Positions 1 to 8,947 of a stretch of DNA of 64,000 nt are shown in pieces. Position numbers and translations under genes: made by a program. Below the pieces are notes generated by a model. The model had not been told where the DNA came from, searched no databases, and saw only the letters and a program-made list of their open reading frames with translations. Numbering within the stretch: the first letter of the stretch is position 1; each line of letters opens with the position of its first letter. Source of the DNA: an uncultured Porphyromonadaceae bacterium (GTDB taxonomy: Bacteria > Bacteroidota > Bacteroidia > Bacteroidales > Barnesiellaceae). The stretch is taken from NCBI GenBank assembly GCA_900538555.1, contig UPYI01000001.1:270630-334629 (forward strand), written 5' to 3'.

Positions 1-270
1 TGCTGCGATCAACGTCGGTTTCGGAAGTTTCTCGTAATAACGGGAAATCTCGATTTGCTCGCGGTTTTCAAAAACTTCTTCCAAGTTATCGTTGCAAGAT
101 GCAAACTCCTGCAATTTCTTTTCCAAATCGTTTTTCATCTCAACGGCTATCTGATTTGCACGTTTTCCGATGATACAAACGGTTTCATATACATTACCTG
201 TGTCTTCCGACAAGGCTACCATATCACGGGTCACCGTGTTAGTGGGGGCATTTGATTTCTTGTAATCCAT
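1..270 (-). CDS. rpoZ: DNA-directed RNA polymerase omega subunit, partial (3' end outside window)
   Basis: The reverse strand from the ATG at 268-270 reads open to the window edge for 90 codons, starting MDYKKSNAP. The early segment with VTRDMVALSEDTGNVYE and the following IIGKRANQIAVEMK matches the Bacteroidetes omega (Rpb6-like) family, which promotes assembly and stability of core RNA polymerase. The mature family length is about 110 residues, so roughly the last 20 codons are missing. It starts 10 bp after the bamD stop on the same strand, an arrangement usual in Bacteroidetes, so the two are probably cotranscribed. The identification is from recall of the family. Confidence 0.85.
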   Translation of the reverse strand, partial: MDYKKSNAPTNTVTRDMVALSEDTGNVYETVCIIGKRANQIAVEMKNDLEKKLQEFASCNDNLEEVFENREQIEISRYYEKLPKPTLIAA

Positions 271-280
271 TTTTATATGA

Positions 281-1081
281 TTAATCTTTTACGTATTTAC
301 TTGCTACCTTATATATATTGTTGGCTTCTTTTTTGTACTGGCTGTCGGGGAAGTCGTTGATGAACGAATAGTATTCGTCCAACACATCGCGGAAGCGTTC
401 ACCCCGCCGTTCGGCAATACTTTGCGAAGCCTCCTGATATTTCGATTTCAGAATCAACATTTCCAACGCCTCCTTGTAACGGGTGTACGGATAGTCTTTC
501 AACGCATTTTCAGCAACGATAATTGCCGAGCGGTAATTGTTGCCCATGTAGTTACCCATGTTGTAATAGAGTTGGGCATTCAACAATTCCTTATATACCA
601 GTTTGTCCTGCAACTCGAATATCACATCCTGCGCCTGCTGAGCCTTGTCGCTGTTGGGATAATAATCCAAGAAACGTTGCATTTCGTCTATCGCCTTGTA
701 CGTTCCGCTTTGGTCGAGCTTGGCTTCCGGCGAATCGAGGTAATATCCGTAGCCGGCATAAAACCGCGCCAACTCCGTGTACTTTCCTTTCGGGAAATTC
801 CGGTAATAGGCTTGAAAATATTCTCCGGATGTGAGATAGTCCTTATTCAAATAATGACTGCGTGCCAGCAAATAGAGCGACTCTTCCGCCCGTGGCGTTC
901 CTTTGAATATGGCAACCAAATCTTCCAGAATGGTATATGCCTGTGTGTACTTTTTCTTTTCGAAAGCCGCTTTGGCATATTCATACTTCTGCTCCGTATC
1001 CGTGCTTTTGAGTATTTTGTTATACTCCCCGCACGAACTCATCACCCCTACCAATACCAACAAACAGAATATCTTTCGCAT
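281..1081 (-). CDS. bamD: Outer membrane assembly lipoprotein BamD
   Basis: 266 residues. The N-terminus is a lipoprotein signal ending in a lipobox with Cys at about residue 17 (VMSSC). The rest is helical and TPR-like, with tandem motifs such as YEYAKAAFEKKKYTQAY and the YLLARSHYLNKDY segment, as expected for BamD (YfiO/ComL), the periplasmic lipoprotein partner of BamA in outer membrane beta-barrel insertion. Length fits the family. It lies 10 bp upstream of rpoZ and has a -7-like box (TAAATTTG, reverse strand) at 1103-1110. The only alternative is a generic TPR lipoprotein, unlikely given the synteny with rpoZ. Confidence 0.88.
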   Translation of the reverse strand: MRKIFCLLVLVGVMSSCGEYNKILKSTDTEQKYEYAKAAFEKKKYTQAYTILEDLVAIFKGTPRAEESLYLLARSHYLNKDYLTSGEYFQAYYRNFPKGKYTELARFYAGYGYYLDSPEAKLDQSGTYKAIDEMQRFLDYYPNSDKAQQAQDVIFELQDKLVYKELLNAQLYYNMGNYMGNNYRSAIIVAENALKDYPYTRYKEALEMLILKSKYQEASQSIAERRGERFRDVLDEYYSFINDFPDSQYKKEANNIYKVASKYVKD

Positions 1082-1102
1082 TTTCGTTTATTTACCAGTT
1101 TG

Positions 1103-1110
1103 CAAATTTA
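1103..1110 (-). promoter_or_regulatory. Probable -7 box of the bamD-rpoZ promoter
   Basis: Reverse strand TAAATTTG matches the Bacteroidetes TAnnTTTG element and sits 22 bp before the bamD ATG. A clear TTTG at the usual 19-21 bp distance is not present, so this rests on the -7 element alone. Confidence 0.5.
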
Positions 1111-1248
1111 GGGAATCCCCATAAAATACGAAAACAAAAAAGCGAATTTTAACGCTACGTGCTCAAAAAGAAGACAAAAAAGTGTTTTTTCCGGACGACA
1201 CTCCGGTTTTCATATATAAGGAACTCTGATGCGCCGCTTTTCCCAGAG

Positions 1249-2355
1249 CTATATTTCTACGCCCAGCCTGCGAGAATAGACCTCCCGTATCTGACCGGCG
1301 ATATGATCCCAATCGTATTTTCCCAAATCGTAGCAGACCGTGCGGTCTCCGCTACGGGAAAGTTTCGCCAGCAACCTATCGCCCAATGCGGAAGGATCGG
1401 CTATGTCGAAATAACAATCCGCCGGCAAACCGACCGCCTTGTTTGCCGGAATATTGCTGACCAATACATCGGCATCGTAGCTCATAGCTTCCAACAGGGT
1501 TATCGGCAAACCTTCGTGCGACGAGGGTAGCACGAACAGTGCGGTATTCGAATAGAGTTCATAGAGTTTTTCGCCTTTTACCATTCCGGCAAGGACAACG
1601 TTCCGTTCATGCGCCAACTGTTTCAACGCCGACGAATAGGCGGATTCGTGATCGGCATCGCCGGCTATCACCAGTTTGAAACCGGTATCGGGCAATGAGG
1701 CAAAGGCTTCGATCAATTTGTCGAACCTCTTTTCGGGGACAAAACGTCCTACCGCCAGAACGTATTTCTTCGGCTCCACCCCCAACGAGGAAAGATAAGC
1801 CGATGCCGGAATACGGGGGCGCACGGTAACGCCGTTATATATCAGATGCACATTTTCGGTGCGATTGTATTTCTGTTTCAATATATCGGAAATAACGGTC
1901 GATATGGAGATAATATCGTCCGCCCAACGGGCAGCGAAACGTTCGCCCATCCGCAAAATGAATTTGGCGAAACGCCCCCATTTCTCCCGGTCGTAATCGG
2001 GTCCGTGATGTGTCACGACGACTTTCAATCCCAGCATCTTGGCTACGGGTACGGTTATCGCCGGACCGATAGCATGTATATGCACTATGTCGGCTTTTAC
2101 CTTTCGGGCATAACAAATACCGAAGAAGGTATGCAACGCGGCTTCCAAGCCGACGACTTTCGGAGAAACGATGTCTTTGAACGTTACGCCCTTGTAGGTT
2201 TTCATCGGCGGATCTTCCTTGACGAAGCCCTTGCGGCGAACGACAGTCACATCGCATCCCTGCGCGACAATGCGCGGAAAGAGTTCTTCGCAATGGGTCT
2301 CTACTCCACCCTGTATATTGGGGAATCCTCTCAATCCGACGACAACGATTTTCAT
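1249..2355 (-). CDS. Glycosyltransferase family 4 (GT-B fold)
   Basis: 368 residues. The N-terminus MKIVVVGLRGFPNIQGGVE is the glycine-rich acceptor-side loop typical of GT4 enzymes. The C-terminal half carries the donor-binding EX7E motif in SSHEGLPITLLEAMSYD (around residues 280-297) and the AVGRFVPEKRFDKLIEAF segment. It should transfer a sugar from a nucleotide donor during surface glycan assembly; donor and acceptor cannot be told from sequence. Its ATG overlaps the stop of the upstream radical SAM gene (2352-2355), implying translational coupling. Third gene of a minus-strand operon with another GT4 at its head. Confidence 0.82.
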   Translation of the reverse strand: MKIVVVGLRGFPNIQGGVETHCEELFPRIVAQGCDVTVVRRKGFVKEDPPMKTYKGVTFKDIVSPKVVGLEAALHTFFGICYARKVKADIVHIHAIGPAITVPVAKMLGLKVVVTHHGPDYDREKWGRFAKFILRMGERFAARWADDIISISTVISDILKQKYNRTENVHLIYNGVTVRPRIPASAYLSSLGVEPKKYVLAVGRFVPEKRFDKLIEAFASLPDTGFKLVIAGDADHESAYSSALKQLAHERNVVLAGMVKGEKLYELYSNTALFVLPSSHEGLPITLLEAMSYDADVLVSNIPANKAVGLPADCYFDIADPSALGDRLLAKLSRSGDRTVCYDLGKYDWDHIAGQIREVYSRRLGVEI

Positions 2356-3431
2356 TTCCGATCTTCTCTTAGGTCGCCCTGCAAAGGCGATTGTCCGACA
2401 TCATACCATTTCCGATCCAAACAGAGCGGACGCCCCAACATGGTGTTGGCTTTGTTTTTCAAGACCCAACCCAGCGGATGGCGGATATATTTTTTCATGA
2501 CAGGCGAAGCCGTTCCCACCATCCAGCAGTTTTTGGGACACGTACGTACTTGTTCACGCACCCGCCGGGCTTGTTCGCTTTCCCATATCTCCTTGAAATT
2601 TTTCGCCGTCAGGATATTCCCCATGCTCTCCTTCCAATAGCGTTCTTCCAATCCGTTGCACGGATACACCTCGCCATACGGATCGACAAAGAAATTCACC
2701 AGCCCGGCTTCGCAGGGAAGCATGCGGCGATTGCCTTCGATATAATTTATCAGCCCGTTATTGAAGAATGCACGGAACCACGATTTAGGCGAGTTTTCTT
2801 TTAACTGTAAAGCGATCAGCTTCTCGAAATTCGAAATCACCTCGTCCTTGTTGGTGATCTGGTTGTCGTATTTGTGGAAATAATAGGAGTTGTGGAATGC
2901 CGCTGTGGCAAACTCCAAACCCAATTGCTTTGCCAGATGATAGAGCGACAGCATATCGTTGGAGTTGTTGTTCGACACCGTGATTCCGAATCCGATATCC
3001 TTCACCCCCATATCGCGCAAGGTGAGCAGGGTGCGCAATCCTTTGTCGAACCCCCCGTCACGGCCACGCAATTCATCGTTTTTCCGCGACAATCCCTCGA
3101 TACTGATACGGATTCCGATATTGGGAAATTTTTCCGCCAGACGGATCACCCGATCGTCGAACCACCCCGATGTGGAGATCACCACGCGCGGCGACTTGGA
3201 GAAAAGCACTTCGACTATCTCGTCCAGATCTTCACGAATGAAAGGTTCTCCGCCCGTGATATTCACAAATTTCACTTTGGGCAATATCTCCAAATCCTTG
3301 GGTTGTATCTCTTTACTTTTTTCCGTCGGGTTCTGCCAAATATCGCACATTTTACAACGCATCGGACAACGATAGGTGGTAATAATGCACATATCGGTAG
3401 GTGACGGAATCGTATATTTTTCGTTCTGCAT
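2352..3431 (-). CDS. Radical SAM / SPASM-type protein
   Basis: 359 residues. The cluster motif CxxxCxxC is at residues 22-29 (CPMRCKMC), followed by the SAM-binding GGEPF at about 60-64. The C-terminal third has further cysteines (CEAG, VYPCNG, TCPKNCW), resembling a SPASM or twitch auxiliary cluster region. Such proteins act on peptides or small-molecule substrates and are common in polysaccharide and modification loci. It sits between two GT4 genes: 3 bp from the upstream one and a 4-bp overlap with the downstream one. That suggests a role in making or decorating a surface glycan, but the substrate is unknown. Confidence 0.82.
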   Translation of the reverse strand: MQNEKYTIPSPTDMCIITTYRCPMRCKMCDIWQNPTEKSKEIQPKDLEILPKVKFVNITGGEPFIREDLDEIVEVLFSKSPRVVISTSGWFDDRVIRLAEKFPNIGIRISIEGLSRKNDELRGRDGGFDKGLRTLLTLRDMGVKDIGFGITVSNNNSNDMLSLYHLAKQLGLEFATAAFHNSYYFHKYDNQITNKDEVISNFEKLIALQLKENSPKSWFRAFFNNGLINYIEGNRRMLPCEAGLVNFFVDPYGEVYPCNGLEERYWKESMGNILTAKNFKEIWESEQARRVREQVRTCPKNCWMVGTASPVMKKYIRHPLGWVLKNKANTMLGRPLCLDRKWYDVGQSPLQGDLREDRK

Positions 3432-3434
3432 ACT

Positions 3435-4607
3435 CTATCTGTAAAGTTTTATTATTTCGTCGTAATATGTTTCCGCAGAGAAACGACGAATCGCCTGCGT
3501 ACTGATATTATCGTAATCGAACGAGGCATTATACATCGTTTCGATCTTCGTTTTCAATTCTTCCTTATTTCCCGGTTCGAACAGCATTCCGTTTGTCGGA
3601 GCATCGATCAGTTCGGGTATTCCGCCGATATTCGCTCCCAGAACCGGAGTTCCCAAGCAATGGGTTTCTATAACGGAGAACGGGTTGTTTTCGTACCATT
3701 CCGAAGGAACAACGACAAAACGTGCCCGACTGACAATCGGTTTCAGCTCGTTCCATTCCTTAAAGCCGAGAAAACGGATATGACCGCAGGTATCGGGCAA
3801 CGAATCTTTCAACGGTCCGGTACCGACTATAAACAACTGGTACGGCAATTCTTTCGCCGCATCGAGCAGGGTTTGCACGCCTTTCTCACCCGACAAACGA
3901 CCTACGTAACAATAATAATCGGATTTCGTTTCGGATTTACCGGAGAAGTCGCGATTCATAAAGTTGGGAATCACTTTCACCTGCGCCTCCGGAAACCCGC
4001 CCCGCACCATGATCTGTTTCATAAACGAACTGGGAGCGACAAAGTAATCGGTGTTGTTTATCAGTCGTTCGCGATTCCAATAGACCGACTCCATAAAGGC
4101 AAGCAGACTGGCTGGCAGACTGCCTTTCATACACCGGTTTCGCAACGCAGGAAACGCGCCCCGTTGCAAACATTCCTCACAAGGTTTGCCCGATTTCAGA
4201 CAGATATAGTTGGGACATACCAGTTTGTAGTCGTGCAATGTCCATACGACCTTGACTCCTTTCTGATGCGCCAGTTCGCCAATAACCGGAGATAATTGCG
4301 AATGAATATTGTTGAGGTGAAGCACGTCGGGCTTAAAGCGGTCTACCAATTTCAAGAACCGGGACCTGACCTCACCCGCACCGAATATACGTCCGGCGGC
4401 TTTCAATTTCGACGAAATACCGCCCGCCTGAAAATCCACATTCGACGGGAAAAACTCCGACCATTCCGACGGAAAATTCTGCGGATGCTGCATACTGAAA
4501 AATGCCACTTGATGGCCTTTCGCCTTCAACAACTGTTCCAGCGCGATCGACGCAATGCAATCCCCTCCCCGATTGTAGTAAAATTTATTGGCTATAAGTA
4601 TATTCAT
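3435..4607 (-). CDS. Glycosyltransferase family 4 (GT-B fold)
   Basis: 390 residues. N-terminal MNILIANKFYYNRGGDCIAS gives the Rossmann start and glycine-rich loop; the donor domain has YVGRLSGEKGVQTLLDAAK and an EX7E motif in YENNPFSVIETHCLGTPVLG. The central segment contains several cysteines (NYICLKSGKPCEECLQRG), a pattern seen in many capsule and O-antigen GT4 enzymes. First gene of the operon, 3 bp before the radical SAM gene. The 378-bp upstream region carries a candidate promoter at 4806-4837. Likely works on a lipid-linked glycan at the cytoplasmic face of the inner membrane. Confidence 0.82.
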   Translation of the reverse strand: MNILIANKFYYNRGGDCIASIALEQLLKAKGHQVAFFSMQHPQNFPSEWSEFFPSNVDFQAGGISSKLKAAGRIFGAGEVRSRFLKLVDRFKPDVLHLNNIHSQLSPVIGELAHQKGVKVVWTLHDYKLVCPNYICLKSGKPCEECLQRGAFPALRNRCMKGSLPASLLAFMESVYWNRERLINNTDYFVAPSSFMKQIMVRGGFPEAQVKVIPNFMNRDFSGKSETKSDYYCYVGRLSGEKGVQTLLDAAKELPYQLFIVGTGPLKDSLPDTCGHIRFLGFKEWNELKPIVSRARFVVVPSEWYENNPFSVIETHCLGTPVLGANIGGIPELIDAPTNGMLFEPGNKEELKTKIETMYNASFDYDNISTQAIRRFSAETYYDEIIKLYR

Positions 4608-4805
4608 GCTATCGTTCTCAGGTTACAATACAGTGATGAAAGTCCTTTTCTCCCATCGCACTCCGGCAAGTTCTTAACCGTTGAAGATCTTACCGAAAGG
4701 GGCAAGCCTATCCGCCCCGTAATTCGTACGACCGCGCACTTATCTTTACAGAAGACAAGCGGCATTTTAAAACCAGACTCTATATTCGGCTCACATTATC
4801 TTATG

Positions 4806-4837
4806 CAAAGATAAGATAAAGCCGATATACAAACAAG
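4806..4837 (-). promoter_or_regulatory. Candidate promoter of the glycosyltransferase/radical SAM operon
   Basis: On the reverse strand CTTG, a 20-bp spacer, then TATCTTTG. This is one base off the -33 TTTG and a full match to TAnnTTTG. Transcription would start near 4799, leaving a leader of about 190 nt before the ATG at 4607. Confidence 0.5.
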
Positions 4838-4906
4838 TTTATAACATCTAAATTTCCCCCGTAGGCAACGTATCGGTCCGAAGCCGAAAATCCTCGTATT
4901 TTTCGA

Positions 4907-4938
4907 GTTGCAAATAATTACTTTTTTATGTACTTTTG
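4907..4938 (+). promoter_or_regulatory. Candidate promoter of the pspC-uvrB-fhs-ygiQ run
   Basis: GTTG, exactly 20 bp, then TACTTTTG; the -7 box is a full TAnnTTTG match and the -33 differs by one base. About 47 bp separate it from the ATG at 4986. Together with the promoter at 4806-4837 it accounts for the 378-bp divergent intergenic region 4608-4985, in which I see no gene. Confidence 0.6.
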
Positions 4939-4985
4939 CCGGATCATGGGTATTTTTTTAAAGATCGACTAAAAACAAATTCACA

Positions 4986-5180
4986 ATGACATATACGAAA
5001 AAATTAACCCGCTCGATTACAGATCGTAAAATCGGTGGTGTGTGCGGTGGTCTCGGTGTTTATTTTGGAATCGACCCGACCGTTCTACGGGTTATCGCTA
5101 TCCTCCTCTGCTTTATTACCGCAGTGGTTCCCATGACAATCGCCTATCTGATCTTGTGCCTCGTCATTCCGGAAGAATAA
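4986..5180 (+). CDS. PspC domain protein
   Basis: 64 residues, essentially a lone PspC domain. It opens with a basic stretch (KKLTRSITDRKIGGVCGGLG), continues with YFGIDPTVLRVIAILLCF, then a hydrophobic membrane segment (ITAVVPMTIAYLILCLVIP). PspC in Proteobacteria is an inner membrane sensor of envelope stress; single-domain versions are widespread in Bacteroidetes and their role is less clear. It is 19 bp upstream of uvrB and led by its own promoter, so it is the first gene of this run. Confidence 0.85.
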   Translation: MTYTKKLTRSITDRKIGGVCGGLGVYFGIDPTVLRVIAILLCFITAVVPMTIAYLILCLVIPEE

Positions 5181-5199
5181 TTTTCCCCGAAAGCAAGTT

Positions 5200-7227
5200 A
5201 TGGATTTCAAAATCGTTTCGCCTTATAAACCTACCGGCGACCAACCGGAAGCCATCGAGGAACTGAGCCGCGGCATAGCCGACGGAGTTCCCTACCAGAC
5301 CTTGTTAGGAGTAACCGGATCGGGAAAAACCTTTACGATGGCGAACGTGATCGAAAAGGTTCAGCGCCCCACCCTGATTTTGAGCCACAACAAAACGCTC
5401 GCCGCGCAATTATACGGCGAATTCAAAAACTTCTTCCCCGACAACGCGGTGGAATATTTCGTATCGTATTACGATTATTATCAACCGGAGGCATACATTC
5501 CCAGCACGGATACCTATATCGAAAAAGACCTCGCGATCAACGAAGAGATCGACCGGTTGCGGTTATCTACCACCTCCTCGCTCCTGTCGGGACGTAAAGA
5601 TGTTATTGTCGTATCGTCGGTGTCGTGCCTCTACGGTATCGGCAACCCCGAAGATTTCCACAGCAATGTGATCGAAGTGTCGGTAGGCAGCAATATCGGG
5701 CGAAACGCATTTCTACGACGGCTGGTAGATGCTCTTTACAGCCGGAACGAAATAGAACTGAACCGGGGAAATTTCCGGGTAAAAGGCGATACGGTAGATA
5801 TTTATCTGGCATACGACGAGAAAATCATCCGCGTCATCTTCTGGGGGGAAGAGATCGAAAGTATCGAGACTGTCGATCCGGCTACGGGATACAGCATTTC
5901 GACATTCGACTCTTACAATATTTTCCCTGCCAATATCTTCGTCACCACGAAAGAGCGGATAGACCGGGCTATCGGCGAAATCGAAATCGACCTGGGCAAA
6001 CAGGTGGAGTTTTTCAAATCTATCGGCAAGAACCTTGAAGCCAAACGGCTCTATGAACGGGTAACCTACGACGTGGAGATGATCCGCGAAGTGGGACACT
6101 GTTCCGGTATCGAAAACTACTCGCGTTATTTCGACGGTCGCAATGCCGGCACACGGCCGTTCTGCCTGCTCGATTATTTCCCGAACGATTTTCTGACGAT
6201 TATCGACGAAAGCCACGTTACCATACCGCAGATCCGCGCCATGTTCGGCGGGGACAGTTCGCGCAAAATGAATCTGGTGGAATACGGATTCCGGCTTCCC
6301 GCCGCGATCGACAACCGTCCGCTAAAATTCGACGAGTTCGAATCGCTGGCCAAACAGGTCATTTACGTCAGCGCGACACCTGCCGATTACGAATTGGAGA
6401 AAAGCGAGGGCGTCGTGGTCGAACAGGTAATCCGCCCGACCGGATTGTTAGATCCGGTGATCGAAGTACGACCCAGCCTGAACCAGATAGACGACCTGCT
6501 GGAAGAGATACAGTTGCGTATCGAACGCGACGAACGGGTGTTGGTGACAACCTTGACCAAACGCATGGCAGAGGAGCTGAATGCTTATCTGCTGAAATTA
6601 GATATTCGCTGCAACTATATCCATTCGGATGTCGATACGCTCGACCGCATACAGATATTGGCAGACCTGCGTGCCGGCGTGTACGATGTACTGATCGGCG
6701 TAAACCTGCTGCGTGAAGGATTAGACCTGCCGGAGGTTTCGCTCGTAGCGATTCTGGATGCCGACAAAGAGGGATTCCTCCGTTCGCACCGCTCCCTGAC
6801 ACAGACCGTAGGCCGTGCCGCCCGAAACCTGAACGGGCGTGTAATCATGTATGCAGACAAAATCACGGAGAGCATGCAGCAAACGATCGACGAGACCAAC
6901 CGCCGGCGCGAAAAACAATTGGCTTACAACGAAGCGAACCACATCACTCCGCAAGCGATTAAAAAAGCACAGACCTCCATCCTCGCCCAAGAGAAAAACG
7001 GGACGGCTCCCGATCCGCATATTCCGTACAGTCAGGAATATTCGCACACGGCGAACATTGCAGCCGATCCGGTTGTAAAATATATGAACAAAGAGCAGCT
7101 CGAAAAAAGCATCGAACGTACGCGCAAAGCCATGGCGGATGCCGCCAAGCGCATGGAGTTCATCGAAGCCGCCCAGTTGCGCGACGAACTGCTGAAATTG
7201 GAAGAACTGGTTCAGAAAAACCGATAA
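5200..7227 (+). CDS. uvrB: UvrABC excinuclease subunit B
   Basis: 675 residues, full length for UvrB. The Walker A motif GVTGSGKT is at about 37-44. The beta-hairpin that clamps damaged DNA follows (YYDYYQPEAYIPSTDTYIE, about 90-110). The DESH box lies in LTIIDESHVTIP, helicase motif VI in HRSLTQTVGRAARN, and the C-terminal UvrC-binding coiled coil is EKSIERTRKAMADAAKRMEF. It receives damaged DNA from UvrA and positions UvrC for dual incision in nucleotide excision repair. Start at 5200 is 19 bp after pspC. The next gene, fhs, begins 29 bp after its stop. Confidence 0.97.
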   Translation: MDFKIVSPYKPTGDQPEAIEELSRGIADGVPYQTLLGVTGSGKTFTMANVIEKVQRPTLILSHNKTLAAQLYGEFKNFFPDNAVEYFVSYYDYYQPEAYIPSTDTYIEKDLAINEEIDRLRLSTTSSLLSGRKDVIVVSSVSCLYGIGNPEDFHSNVIEVSVGSNIGRNAFLRRLVDALYSRNEIELNRGNFRVKGDTVDIYLAYDEKIIRVIFWGEEIESIETVDPATGYSISTFDSYNIFPANIFVTTKERIDRAIGEIEIDLGKQVEFFKSIGKNLEAKRLYERVTYDVEMIREVGHCSGIENYSRYFDGRNAGTRPFCLLDYFPNDFLTIIDESHVTIPQIRAMFGGDSSRKMNLVEYGFRLPAAIDNRPLKFDEFESLAKQVIYVSATPADYELEKSEGVVVEQVIRPTGLLDPVIEVRPSLNQIDDLLEEIQLRIERDERVLVTTLTKRMAEELNAYLLKLDIRCNYIHSDVDTLDRIQILADLRAGVYDVLIGVNLLREGLDLPEVSLVAILDADKEGFLRSHRSLTQTVGRAARNLNGRVIMYADKITESMQQTIDETNRRREKQLAYNEANHITPQAIKKAQTSILAQEKNGTAPDPHIPYSQEYSHTANIAADPVVKYMNKEQLEKSIERTRKAMADAAKRMEFIEAAQLRDELLKLEELVQKNR

Positions 7228-7256
7228 TACATATAGCTATTTAATATATCCGTACA

Positions 7257-8924
7257 ATGAAATCCGATATTGAAATCGCCCACGAAACAGAGTTGAAGAA
7301 TATCCGCGAAATCGCCGCGTCGATCGGCATAGACGAAGACGACGTATATAATTATGGAAAGTATATCGCCAAAGTGCCCATGAGCCTCATCGACGAGGAA
7401 CGTGTAAAACGCCACCATCTGATTTTAGTAACCGCCATTACCGCCACCAAAGCGGGCGTAGGAAAAACGACCGTCAGCATCGGATTAGGATTGGGTCTGA
7501 ACTACATCGGCAAAAATGCGGTAATCGCTTTGCGCGAGCCGTCGTTAGGTCCTTGCTTCGGCATGAAAGGCGGTGCTACCGGCGGAGGCTACGCACAGGT
7601 ATTGCCGTCGGATAATATCAACCTGCATTTCACCGGAGACTTCCACGCCATAACGGCAGCCAATAATCTGATTGCCGCCCTGCTCGACAATTACATTTTC
7701 CAGAACCGTGCCGAAAATTGCGGATTGAAAAAGATTTTATGGCGGCGGGTATTGGATATCAACGACCGCGGACTGCGGCATATCATCACCGGATTGGGCG
7801 GATTGAGCAACGGCATCCCTACCGAAACGGGATTCGACATCACTCCCGCCTCGGAAATTATGGCGATCCTCTGCCTGTCGCGCGACTTGCAGGATCTGGA
7901 AGAGCGCATCGGACGTATCGTCCTCGCCATACGCCACGACAATACGCCGTTTACCGTTCAGGACTTAGGCGTAACAGGGGCTATCGTCGCTTTGCTGAAA
8001 GACGCTATTCACCCGAATCTGGTACAGACCACCGAACATACACCCGTATTCGTCCACGGCGGTCCGTTTGCCAATATAGCCCACGGCTGCAATTCGATCA
8101 TCGCATCGAAAATGGCATTGACCTACGGCGATTATGTCGTGACGGAAGCCGGATTCGGAGCGGATCTGGGAGCGGAAAAATTCCTGAACATCAAATGCCG
8201 GGCAAGCGGATTGAAACCGGATCTATCGGTATTGGTCGCCTCTACGCAAGCCCTGAAAATGCACGGCGGCGTGGCATTGGACGAGATCAAACAACCGAAC
8301 ATCGAAGGTCTTCGAAAAGGATTCGCCAATTTGGACAAACACATCGCCAACCTGCAATCGTTCGGGCAGACCGTATTGGTTTGCTTCAACCGTTTCGCAA
8401 CCGATACCGACGAGGAGATGGAGGCAGTCATGGAACATTGCCGTACGCTCGGCGTGCGTTGCGTCATCAACAACGCATACATGGAGGGAGGAAAAGGCGC
8501 AGCAGAATTGGCTCAGGCTGCCGTCGAACTGATCGAAAACACCCCCTCCCAACCGATACGCTTCACTTACGCCGACGAAGATTCGCCACGTACCAAAATC
8601 ATAAAGGTTGCCCGGAGCATTTACGGAGCAGGAGAGGTAACATTCAGCAGTGCCGCCGAAAAGAAACTGAAACAGATCTCGGAATGGAATTACGACCGGT
8701 TGCCGGTTTGTATCGCCAAGACACAGTATTCTTTCTCGGGCAATCCGAAACAATACGGAGCAGTAAAAGACTTCGAACTGAAAATAAGCGATATAGAGAT
8801 CAACGCCGGTGCCGGATTCATCGTGGCATTAGTCGGTGAGATGATGCGTATGCCCGGACTTCCGAAAGTGCCGCAGGCAAACCATATCCGAATCGTCGAT
8901 GGCGAAATAGAGGGTCTGAACTAA
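7257..8924 (+). CDS. fhs: Formate--tetrahydrofolate ligase
   Basis: 555 residues, the usual length. The ATP-binding loop is ITATKAGVGKTTVSIGLGLG (about 59-78). Family signatures follow in EPSLGPCFGMKGGATGGGYAQ (split here at GGA) and in TEHTPVFVHGGPFANIAHGC. It makes 10-formyl-tetrahydrofolate from formate, ATP and THF, feeding purine and one-carbon metabolism in the cytoplasm. In fermenting Bacteroidales it can also recycle formate from pyruvate formate-lyase. Same strand as uvrB and ygiQ with short gaps (29 and 23 bp), consistent with cotranscription. Confidence 0.97.
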   Translation: MKSDIEIAHETELKNIREIAASIGIDEDDVYNYGKYIAKVPMSLIDEERVKRHHLILVTAITATKAGVGKTTVSIGLGLGLNYIGKNAVIALREPSLGPCFGMKGGATGGGYAQVLPSDNINLHFTGDFHAITAANNLIAALLDNYIFQNRAENCGLKKILWRRVLDINDRGLRHIITGLGGLSNGIPTETGFDITPASEIMAILCLSRDLQDLEERIGRIVLAIRHDNTPFTVQDLGVTGAIVALLKDAIHPNLVQTTEHTPVFVHGGPFANIAHGCNSIIASKMALTYGDYVVTEAGFGADLGAEKFLNIKCRASGLKPDLSVLVASTQALKMHGGVALDEIKQPNIEGLRKGFANLDKHIANLQSFGQTVLVCFNRFATDTDEEMEAVMEHCRTLGVRCVINNAYMEGGKGAAELAQAAVELIENTPSQPIRFTYADEDSPRTKIIKVARSIYGAGEVTFSSAAEKKLKQISEWNYDRLPVCIAKTQYSFSGNPKQYGAVKDFELKISDIEINAGAGFIVALVGEMMRMPGLPKVPQANHIRIVDGEIEGLN

Positions 8925-8947
8925 TTCACTGCAAAAGAAAGGAATAT